DNA of 9,145 nucleotides, from assembly GCA_944385595.1 (NCBI GenBank), contig CALWXY010000031.1, positions 1-9,145 on the forward strand. The letters run 5' to 3'. The DNA is from an uncultured Oscillospiraceae bacterium (GTDB lineage Bacteria; Bacillota; Clostridia; Oscillospirales; Oscillospiraceae). The first letter of the stretch is position 1. Every line of letters starts with the position of its first letter. The translations under genes and the position numbers were made by a program. The notes under the pieces were generated by a model that saw only the letters and a list, made by a program, of their open reading frames with translations, had not been told where the DNA came from and made no database searches. Shown here piece after piece: positions 1 to 5,387 of this stretch.

Positions 1-84
1 GGCGAATACGGGGGCCGCGAGGGAGATGACCATGACGGTCAGCACAGCGCCGAGCAGTATGTCTTTAATGCGTCCTTTTTTCAT
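1..84 (-). CDS. Exported protein, N-terminal fragment (signal peptide only)
   Basis: Only the first 28 codons lie in the window; the gene runs off the left edge. The ATG at 84 is preceded by a near-perfect ribosome site, AAGGAGG at 99-93, with an 8-nt spacer. The peptide begins MKKGRIKD, continues with a hydrophobic core of about 15 residues (ILLGAVLTVMVISLAA) and ends PVFA, a good signal peptidase I site (V26 and A28 at -3 and -1). The product is therefore probably secreted or attached to the cell surface. The mature domain is outside the window, so no function can be given. It is transcribed away from the LarA-like gene at 308, and the 223-nt gap between them must hold both promoters. Confidence 0.75.
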   Translation of the reverse strand, partial: MKKGRIKDILLGAVLTVMVISLAAPVFA

Positions 85-229
85 TGAGTTTTCCTCCTTG
101 TGTTTTGTTCATTTGTCTTAATAATGCCGGGGCGGAGAGTTTTATTGCACTTATGTGAAAAATTTTTTGCTGCCCGCAAAACACAACAACCCTGTGCGAT
201 TAACGGTTGACGGCTTGCCCCCGCCGCTG

Positions 230-286
230 TTGAAAAAAGAATGGGGAAGTTGTATATTTAAAGGAGCGGTATGCCGCTTTTATAAT
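230..286 (+). promoter_or_regulatory. Two overlapping promoter candidates and an inverted repeat before the LarA-like gene
   Basis: Candidate P1 is TTGAAA at 230-235, a 17-bp spacer and TATATT at 253-258. Candidate P2 has a perfect -10, TATAAT at 281-286, but a weak -35 (TTTAAA, 257-262, 18-bp spacer); it would give a leader of only about 15 nt. Between the two -10 boxes lies the inverted repeat AGCGG-TATG-CCGCT (265-278), at the expected start point of P1. It could be an operator or a small leader hairpin. Boxes were read by eye. Confidence 0.5.
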
Positions 287-307
287 CGAATACAGGAGGT
301 ACGGTCA

Positions 308-1573
308 ATGATCCTTGAAGAACTGACCAGCATGATTGAGCTGCCCAGAATGGTTAAGGTCAGGCAGCATTTTGACAGACCCATGGTCGAGGATATCCCC
401 GCCGAGATTCGCCGCCAGATCGAGAGCAGCGGAGTGCTCGAGCGCATCAAGCCCGGCTACCGCGTCGCGCTCACCGCGGGCAGCCGCCAGGTCAACAACT
501 TCCCGCTCATACTGCGCGAGGTCATAGCCATTTTCAAGGAGCACGGAGCCGAGCCCTTCATCGTCCCCGCCATGGGCAGCCACGGCGGCGCCACCGCCGA
601 GGGTCAGCGCGGCGTCCTCGCCGGAATGGGCATCACCGAGGACACCATGGGCGTCCCCATCCTCTCCTCCATGGAGACCGTCACCCTCGGCTACACCGAC
701 AGCGGCCTGCGCGTCGAGCTGGATAAAAATGCCTACGAGGCCGACGCCATCTTCGTCGTCCACCGCATCAAGCCCCACACCTCTTTCAGATACAAAATCG
801 AGAGCGGCCTGCTCAAGATGATAGTCATAGGCCTCGGCAAGCAGTACGGCGACGAGTGCTGCCACTCCACCCACATCACCAACCTCGGCCCCCGCGTCGA
901 GGAGATGGGCGCCTACGCCATCGCCCACAGCAACATCATCGGCGGCCTCGCCGTCATCGAGAACGCCTATGAGGACACCGCTGAGATTGTCTGCATGAAG
1001 AGCGAGGAGTTCGTCGAGCGCGAGCCGGAGTACCTCGTCAAGGCCAAGAATTACCTCGCGCACATCCTCTTCAAGGAGTGCGACGTCCTCGTCGTCGACG
1101 AGATAGGCAAGAACATCTCCGGCACCGGCATGGACCCCAACGTAGTCAAGCGCTTCACCAACCCCCGCATCCAGGAGGACCCCATCTGCCAGAATATCGT
1201 CGTCCTCGACCTCTCGGAGAAGTCCCACGGCAACGGCGGCGGCATGGGTCTCGCCGACTTCACCACCCGCCGTCTCTACAACAAGGTCGACCTCTACGAG
1301 ACCTACCCCAACCCCCTGACCAGCCGCATCTCGCTGTCCACCAAAATCCCCATGGTCATGGATAACGACCGCCAGGCCATCCGCGCCGGCGTGAAGTGCT
1401 GCTTCGATATCGATCAGAAGAACGTGCGCATCATCCGCATCCACAACACGCTCTGCATGGGCGAGTTCTACGTCTCCGAGAACATGCTGCCCGAGGCCGA
1501 GGCCAATCCCAATATCGAGATCGTCGGCGAGCCCGAGGACTGGAACTTCGACGAGAACGGCAACCTCTTCTAA
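308..1573 (+). CDS. LarA-like (lactate racemase domain) nickel-pincer-type hydroxyacid racemase/epimerase homologue
   Basis: A 421-residue cytoplasmic protein of the lactate racemase domain (LarA/DUF2088) superfamily. Known members use a nickel-pincer nucleotide to racemise or epimerise 2-hydroxyacids such as lactate and malate. Visible landmarks are GSRQ (58-61), the MGSHGGAT motif (89-96), VHRIKPHTSF (151-160) and SGLLKMIVIGLGK (166-178) followed by H186. By spacing, R60 and H92 match the catalytic R75 and H108 of Lactiplantibacillus LarA (32 against 33 residues apart). K170 and H186 match its cofactor lysine K184 and nickel ligand H200 (16 apart in both). This matching is inference. The ATG at 308 is chosen because AGGAGG lies at 294-299 with an 8-nt spacer; the frame is open further upstream to 155 but that part has no family features. 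The RraA-like gene follows after 30 nt, so the two are likely co-transcribed. The cofactor genes larB, larC and larE are not in the window. The substrate is unknown. Confidence 0.8.
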   Translation: MILEELTSMIELPRMVKVRQHFDRPMVEDIPAEIRRQIESSGVLERIKPGYRVALTAGSRQVNNFPLILREVIAIFKEHGAEPFIVPAMGSHGGATAEGQRGVLAGMGITEDTMGVPILSSMETVTLGYTDSGLRVELDKNAYEADAIFVVHRIKPHTSFRYKIESGLLKMIVIGLGKQYGDECCHSTHITNLGPRVEEMGAYAIAHSNIIGGLAVIENAYEDTAEIVCMKSEEFVEREPEYLVKAKNYLAHILFKECDVLVVDEIGKNISGTGMDPNVVKRFTNPRIQEDPICQNIVVLDLSEKSHGNGGGMGLADFTTRRLYNKVDLYETYPNPLTSRISLSTKIPMVMDNDRQAIRAGVKCCFDIDQKNVRIIRIHNTLCMGEFYVSENMLPEAEANPNIEIVGEPEDWNFDENGNLF

Positions 1574-1603
1574 TTGAATAATATTTGGAAAGGAACATAT
1601 AAC

Positions 1604-2332
1604 ATGGCAAAACTCACCGCTGAGCAGCTCGAGAAGCTGCGCGAATTCGACAGCCCCACCATCTGCAACGCCCTCGAGGCCTTCGGCGCCAAGTACCGCT
1701 TCAACTGCTACGGCAAGCCCGGCATGGTTCAGCGCGCCGGCGACCGCAGCAAGCCCATGATCGGCTACGCCGTCACCGCCAAGGTCAGCTCCATGGCCCC
1801 CGCCACCCCCGCGCAGGCCCAGCTCCAGATGGATCTGTACGCCAAAAACCGCGAGCAGGAGGGCCCCTCCATCATCTGCATCCAGGATACCGATAAAGAG
1901 CCCATCGGCTCCTATTGGGGCGAGGTGCAGGCCACCACGCACAAGTCCCTCGGCGCCGTCGGCACCCTCGTGCAGGGCGGCGTGCGCGACATCCCCGCGG
2001 CGGACGAGCTCGGCTTCTACTTCATGTCCACCGAGGTGCTGGTCTCCCACGCCTTCATCCATGTCGAGGTCGTCGACTGCCCCGTCGTCATCTGCGGCCT
2101 GACCATCAACCCGGGCGACCTGATTCACGCCGATATCCACGGCTTTGTCGTCATCCCCGAGGATGTGGCTCCCAAGCTCTACGAGGCCTGTGTCGGCATG
2201 GCCGACGCCGAGCTGCCCGTGCTCGAGCCCTGCCGCAAGGCCATAGCCGACGGCGTCCGCCCCTCCATGGAGGATCTCGGCAAGTGGCGTGCCGCCATGG
2301 CCGCCGCCCGCAAGAACGTCAAGGTCGACTGA
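1604..2332 (+). CDS. RraA-family protein (aldolase/decarboxylase-like)
   Basis: A 242-residue protein of the RraA/HMG-aldolase family. Enzymatic members use a divalent metal to cleave 4-hydroxy-4-methyl-2-oxoglutarate-type aldols and often to decarboxylate oxaloacetate; others (RraA) inhibit RNase E. The fold markers are present in order: S17-PTICNALE near the N-terminus, G106-E107, the GTLVQGGVRD loop (120-129) whose R128 and D129 fit the family's substrate- and metal-binding Arg-Asp, and PGDLIHADIHGFVVIP (170-185). Two details differ from the commonest forms: QGGVRD instead of DGxxRD, and ADIHG instead of GDxDG. The ATG at 1604 has AAGGA at 1590-1594 with a 9-nt spacer; a TTG at 1574 in frame is less likely. 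Because it follows the LarA-like gene by 30 nt and precedes a hydroxyacid dehydrogenase, an aldolase or 2-oxoacid decarboxylase role is more likely than RNase E control. Confidence 0.82.
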   Translation: MAKLTAEQLEKLREFDSPTICNALEAFGAKYRFNCYGKPGMVQRAGDRSKPMIGYAVTAKVSSMAPATPAQAQLQMDLYAKNREQEGPSIICIQDTDKEPIGSYWGEVQATTHKSLGAVGTLVQGGVRDIPAADELGFYFMSTEVLVSHAFIHVEVVDCPVVICGLTINPGDLIHADIHGFVVIPEDVAPKLYEACVGMADAELPVLEPCRKAIADGVRPSMEDLGKWRAAMAAARKNVKVD

Positions 2333-2356
2333 GTCGGGTAAATATTGCAAATCCTC

Positions 2357-2385
2357 TTGAAGAACAGTTGGATTTGTGATATAAT
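2357..2385 (+). promoter_or_regulatory. Sigma-A promoter of the hydroxyacid dehydrogenase gene
   Basis: TTGAAG (2357-2362), a 17-bp spacer and a perfect TATAAT (2380-2385), with TGA just before it forming an extended -10. The start point should be near 2392, giving a leader of about 73 nt. It lies in the 133-nt gap after the RraA-like gene, where I see no terminator, so the dehydrogenase may be made both from here and by read-through. Confidence 0.75.
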
Positions 2386-2465
2386 GAATAAGCTCAAAGA
2401 TATAAAACTTTGATATGGGCGCGCCTGGTGCGCTGCATATACATTCGAGAAAGGATCTGATTACA

Positions 2466-3422
2466 ATGAAGGTTGTTATTCCTCAGGACATCACCGATGC
2501 CGGCAAGGATTATCTCAAGGAGAGAGGCTACGAGATAGTCATCGGAACTGGCGACACTGATATCGAGGCCATGAAGAAGCAGGTCGAGGGCGCTGACGCC
2601 ATCCTCGCCCGCACCGCTCCGTACCCCGCCGAGGTCCTGGCCGCCGCCGAGAACCTCAAGGTCATCGGCCGCCACGGCATAGGCGTCGACAATATCGACG
2701 TCGACTGGTGCACCGAGCACGGCGTGTACGTCACCTTCGCTCCCACCTCCAACGCCATCTCCGTCGCCGAGCACACCGTCGGCATGATGATTGCCGTCGC
2801 CCACCACTTCGCCTTCTTTGACAACGGCATCCGCCACGGCGAGTGGGGCTTCCGCAACACCTGCCGCAGCTACGACCTCCACGGCAAGACCCTGGGTCTC
2901 GTCGGCATGGGCCGCATCGGCTCCATGGTCGCCAATATGTGCATGTCCGCCTTCGGCATGAAGGTCATCGGCTACGACGCCTTCCTGCCCGCCGAGCGCT
3001 TCCCCGCCGGCAGCGTCAAGGCTGAGAGCATCGAGGAAGTCCTGAAAGCCGCCGACTTCGTGTCCCTGCACGTCCCCAGCACCCCGGAGACCCGCGGCAG
3101 CATCAACAAGACCACCATCGGTATGATGAAGCCCAGCGCCTACCTCATCAACTGCGCCCGCGGCGACGTTGTGAACGCCGACGACCTGTACGAGTGCCTG
3201 AAGAACAAGGTCATTGCCGGCGCCGGCATCGACGTGTTCCCCGCCGAGCCCCCCGCAAAGGACTGCAAGCTCTTCGAGCTGGACAACATCATCATGACCC
3301 CGCACTCCGCGGCTCTGACCCAGGAGTCCATGGACCGCATGGGCCTGCACGCCGCCATGGGCATCCACTCCGTCCTCTCCGGCGAGAAGCCCGAGTGGCC
3401 CGTCAACAACCCCAAGAAGTAA
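2466..3422 (+). CDS. D-isomer-specific 2-hydroxyacid dehydrogenase (phosphoglycerate dehydrogenase-like)
   Basis: A 318-residue NAD-dependent oxidoreductase interconverting a D-2-hydroxyacid and its 2-oxoacid. The family plan is complete. HGIGVDNID (70-78) lies at the substrate-domain hinge. The Rossmann loop is G147-M-G-R-I-G152, with D171 ending the second strand (VIGYD), which favours NAD over NADP. The catalytic triad is R232 (NCARGDVV), E261 (FPAEPP) and H280 (TPHSAALT). It lacks the C-terminal ACT or ASB domain of long serine-pathway PGDHs, so it may act on another hydroxyacid; serine biosynthesis stays possible. The ATG at 2466 has AAGGA at 2451-2455 with a 10-nt spacer; the frame is open 17 codons upstream without a better site. 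It has its own promoter and a strong terminator. Its place after LarA-like and RraA-like genes suggests it oxidises the epimerised product. Confidence 0.88.
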   Translation: MKVVIPQDITDAGKDYLKERGYEIVIGTGDTDIEAMKKQVEGADAILARTAPYPAEVLAAAENLKVIGRHGIGVDNIDVDWCTEHGVYVTFAPTSNAISVAEHTVGMMIAVAHHFAFFDNGIRHGEWGFRNTCRSYDLHGKTLGLVGMGRIGSMVANMCMSAFGMKVIGYDAFLPAERFPAGSVKAESIEEVLKAADFVSLHVPSTPETRGSINKTTIGMMKPSAYLINCARGDVVNADDLYECLKNKVIAGAGIDVFPAEPPAKDCKLFELDNIIMTPHSAALTQESMDRMGLHAAMGIHSVLSGEKPEWPVNNPKK

Positions 3423-3440
3423 GTTTTCCTCTGCAATACG

Positions 3441-3474
3441 AAGCTCCCGTGTCATTCGACACGGGAGCTTTTTT
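3441..3474 (+). terminator. Rho-independent terminator of the hydroxyacid cluster
   Basis: A perfect 13-bp stem (AAGCTCCCGTGTC, 3441-3453, with its complement at 3458-3470), an ATTC loop and a T6 run at 3469-3474. It lies 18 nt after the dehydrogenase stop codon. The -35 box of the next promoter begins 2 nt after the T run. Confidence 0.95.
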
Positions 3475-3475
3475 C

Positions 3476-3504
3476 TTGACAGTCTGGTCTAATGATGTTA
3501 GACT
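3476..3504 (+). promoter_or_regulatory. Promoter of the first BlaI/BlaR-type operon
   Basis: A perfect TTGACA (3476-3481), a 17-bp spacer and TAGACT (3499-3504, 4 of 6 matches). The start point should be near 3511. The spacer and -10 are covered by the first operator, so a bound repressor would block RNA polymerase directly. Confidence 0.75.
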
Positions 3505-3535
3505 AAATTCAGGAAGAGGTTTAATGACATTAGAC
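3487..3535 (+). promoter_or_regulatory. Tandem operators GTCTAAT-N3-ATTAGAC of the first BlaI-type repressor
   Basis: Two 17-bp inverted repeats. Site 1 (3487-3503) reads GTCTAAT-GAT-GTTAGAC and site 2 (3519-3535) reads GTTTAAT-GAC-ATTAGAC. Each differs from a perfect GTCTAAT-N3-ATTAGAC palindrome by one base, in opposite half-sites. Their centres (3495 and 3527) are 32 bp apart, about three helical turns. Site 1 overlaps the -10 and site 2 lies about 17 nt downstream of the start point. That BlaI1 binds them is inferred from position and symmetry; the sequence differs from the usual TACA/TGTA operators of this family. Confidence 0.75.
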
Positions 3536-3556
3536 CATCTGAAAGGAGAGATGTAA

Positions 3557-3916
3557 ATGCTTGACCATAAGCTGGGCGCGATGGAGCAGCGCTTTGCGGA
3601 GCTGATCTGGGCGAGCGAGCCGGTGCAGTCCGGCGAGCTGGTGCGACTCTGCGCGCGGGAGCTGGGCTGGAAGAAGTCGACGACCTACACAATGCTCCGC
3701 CGCCTGTGCGAGCGGGGGCTGTTCAAAAACGAGGGGGGCACGGTCTCGGCGCTGATGAGCCGCGACGCCCTCGCGGCCTTGCAGAGCGAGCGCTTCGTCG
3801 AGGAGAACTTCGGCGGCTCGCTGCCCAGATTTCTGGCAGCTTTTACGAGCCGCCGCGCGCTCAGCGACGGCGAGCGCGCCGAGCTGCAGCGGCTTATCGA
3901 CGAGAGCAGGGGGTGA
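3557..3916 (+). CDS. BlaI/MecI-family transcriptional repressor (module 1)
   Basis: A 119-residue winged-helix repressor of the BlaI/MecI/CopY type, expected to bind as a dimer to the palindromes just upstream and to be removed by proteolysis when its membrane partner is activated. The DNA-binding domain spans about 1-70. It includes the recognition region LGWKKSTTYTMLRRL (36-50), matching the family's W-x(3)-T-hydrophobic-x-TLL-x-RL pattern, and a short wing to about 67. Residues 75-119 form the helical dimerisation tail. In staphylococcal BlaI the cut falls between N101 and F102; the matching stretch here, SLPRFLAAFTSRR (88-100), has A95-F96, so the Asn is absent. The ATG at 3557 has AGGAG (3544-3548) with an 8-nt spacer. 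The BlaR-type gene starts at its stop codon, so the two form an operon. Confidence 0.9.
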   Translation: MLDHKLGAMEQRFAELIWASEPVQSGELVRLCARELGWKKSTTYTMLRRLCERGLFKNEGGTVSALMSRDALAALQSERFVEENFGGSLPRFLAAFTSRRALSDGERAELQRLIDESRG

Positions 3917-3921
3917 GCGCC

Positions 3922-5346
3922 GTGCTTGAAGCGCTGTTTTTGAGGGTGCTCGGCATGAGCGCGGTGTCCAGCTATGTCATAGCGGCGGTACTGCTCCTGA
4001 GACTGCTGCTGCGCTGCGCGCCGAGAATATTCTCCTACCTGCTGTGGTCGGCGGTGCTGCTGCGCCTTCTGTGCCCGATGGCAGTGGAGAGCCCGGTGAG
4101 CCTTGTCCCGGCGGCTCTCAGCAACGCTCCGCACACAGAGACTGAGACTCTTATCCCGGAGCCCTCATTTGAGGCTGTGCCCGCTGCCGGGGATGCTCGG
4201 AGCGCGGAGCACGCCCTGAACCTGACCGGCCTCATGTCTGTGGTATGGGCGCTGGGCGCTGCCGCAGTCGCTGCCAGCGGCGCGGTACAGCTTGTGCGGC
4301 TGCGGCGCAGGACGGTAGGCGCCGTGCGAGATGAGAGCGGAGCCTATCTGGCGGACGGCGTGGACACGGCCTTTGTCATCGGGCTTGTCAGCCCCCAAAT
4401 ATATTTGCCGTCGAGCGCTTCGGCGCAGGCCCGTGAGCTGATGCTGCTGCATGAGCGGACGCACATACGCCGGGGCGACCACATCCTCCGCCTGCTGGCA
4501 TTTGCGGCGCTGGCGCTGCACTGGTTCAATCCGCTGGTCTGGCTGGCCTTTGCGATGTCAGGACGTGACATGGAGATGTCATGCGACGAGGCCGCAGTCC
4601 GCGAACTGAGCGCCGACGGGCGTGCCGACTACTGTCAGACGCTGCTCAACCTCGCGCCGGGCAGACGCCCTCCGGCGGCCGGACTGCTGAGCTTCGGGGA
4701 GAGCGACACATCGGCGCGCGTGAAAAATATACTTGGGCGCAAAAAGCGCGCCGCGTGGATTGCGGGCGCGGCGGTGCTTATAGTCGCCGCGGCGCTGGCC
4801 GCTCTTGCTACCGACCCGCTCGCGCCGAAGGGCGTGACCGTGGAGTTTCCGGCTTACGAGGCGGAAGGTGCGGAGAGCTTCGAGCCCTTCACCGTCTCGC
4901 TCGAGCTGCCGGATGGCTGGAGCGCGGCGCTGCCGCCGGAGGGGGAGCGCAGGGCGGAGGCGCAGTCGCTCGCCTACGGCTGCACGCTGTACACGCCGGT
5001 GTACCTGCTCGACGCGAGCGGCGAATACGCGGGCTTCATAGGCTGGCAGACCTACGTCCCCGGCAGCGCCGTCGCGGAGGAGGCGGCGTATTACGATTTG
5101 ACGCGCGGCGTCCACTACTTCTGGCAGGACTTTGTCTCGGTGACGGACAGCGCCTCAACGGCCTCGATATACTGCCAGCAGCCGGTTGAGGACATGCCGG
5201 CCTCGGCCTGGCCGCAGATTGAGACGCAGGGCGTCTGCGCCAAGAGCGAGGCGCTCGGCGTGTACGTCGGCCTGCACCTCGAGCCGGGGGCGCTGGAATC
5301 CGCCGGATTGGATGATTTAGCACACAGCATAAGTTTTGGTAAGTAA
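3922..5346 (+). CDS. BlaR1/MecR1-type M56 membrane metallopeptidase sensor (module 1)
   Basis: A 474-residue integral membrane protein of peptidase family M56, expected to sense an outside signal and trigger cleavage of its partner repressor. Hydrophobic segments lie at about 14-30, 37-53, 104-124 and 278-297. The zinc site is H177-E-R-T-H181, with a candidate third ligand in RDMEMSCDEAA (E218 or E223). The conserved LHWFNPLVW (199-207) follows. The outer C-terminal domain (about 300-474) has no SxxK/KTG penicillin-binding features and I do not recognise it; it contains GFIGWQTY (371-378). The start is uncertain: GTG 3922 is chosen because AGGGGG (3908-3913) lies 8 nt upstream and the peptide MLEALFLRVLGMS fits the family's N-terminus. 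GTG 3913, overlapping the repressor stop as GTGA, and ATG 3955 are alternatives. Coupling to the repressor gene is likely either way. Confidence 0.88.
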   Translation: MLEALFLRVLGMSAVSSYVIAAVLLLRLLLRCAPRIFSYLLWSAVLLRLLCPMAVESPVSLVPAALSNAPHTETETLIPEPSFEAVPAAGDARSAEHALNLTGLMSVVWALGAAAVAASGAVQLVRLRRRTVGAVRDESGAYLADGVDTAFVIGLVSPQIYLPSSASAQARELMLLHERTHIRRGDHILRLLAFAALALHWFNPLVWLAFAMSGRDMEMSCDEAAVRELSADGRADYCQTLLNLAPGRRPPAAGLLSFGESDTSARVKNILGRKKRAAWIAGAAVLIVAAALAALATDPLAPKGVTVEFPAYEAEGAESFEPFTVSLELPDGWSAALPPEGERRAEAQSLAYGCTLYTPVYLLDASGEYAGFIGWQTYVPGSAVAEEAAYYDLTRGVHYFWQDFVSVTDSASTASIYCQQPVEDMPASAWPQIETQGVCAKSEALGVYVGLHLEPGALESAGLDDLAHSISFGK

Positions 5347-5351
5347 ATGAG

Positions 5352-5387
5352 AAATCCCCGCGGCCTCAATGGGCCGCGGGGGTTTTT
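5352..5387. terminator. Shared terminator between the convergent BlaR-type genes
   Basis: A 10-bp GC stem (CCCCGCGGCC, 5356-5365, paired with 5372-5381) with a 6-nt loop. It extends outward through a G:T pair and A:T pairs (AAA 5352-5354 with T 5383-5385) and ends in T5 at 5383-5387. It begins 5 nt after the plus-strand stop. The minus-strand BlaR-type gene reads its TAA at 5388-5386, inside the T run. It is a strong terminator on the plus strand; on the minus strand the hairpin is followed only by TTTCTC, so it is weaker there. Confidence 0.88.

Noticed and set aside
165..181. Inverted repeat TTTTGC-TGCCC-GCAAAA in the gap before the LarA-like gene
   Set aside because: Only a 6-bp AT-rich stem without a T run in a useful place; it could be chance.
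155..307. N-terminal extension of the LarA-like protein by 51 codons
   Set aside because: The extension has no family character, no ribosome site at 155, and covers the promoter candidates; ATG 308 has a textbook ribosome site.
305..2350. A 681-codon open frame on the minus strand across the LarA-like and RraA-like genes
   Set aside because: It is a by-product of the strong NNC codon bias of the plus-strand genes: its product is a low-complexity run of Gly, Asp, Ala, Val and Leu, while the plus strand has clear family motifs and ribosome sites.
2394..3455. A 353-codon minus-strand open frame across the dehydrogenase gene
   Set aside because: Same codon-bias effect; the composition is Gly/Asp/Val/Ala-rich without motifs, and the frame runs through the terminator hairpin.
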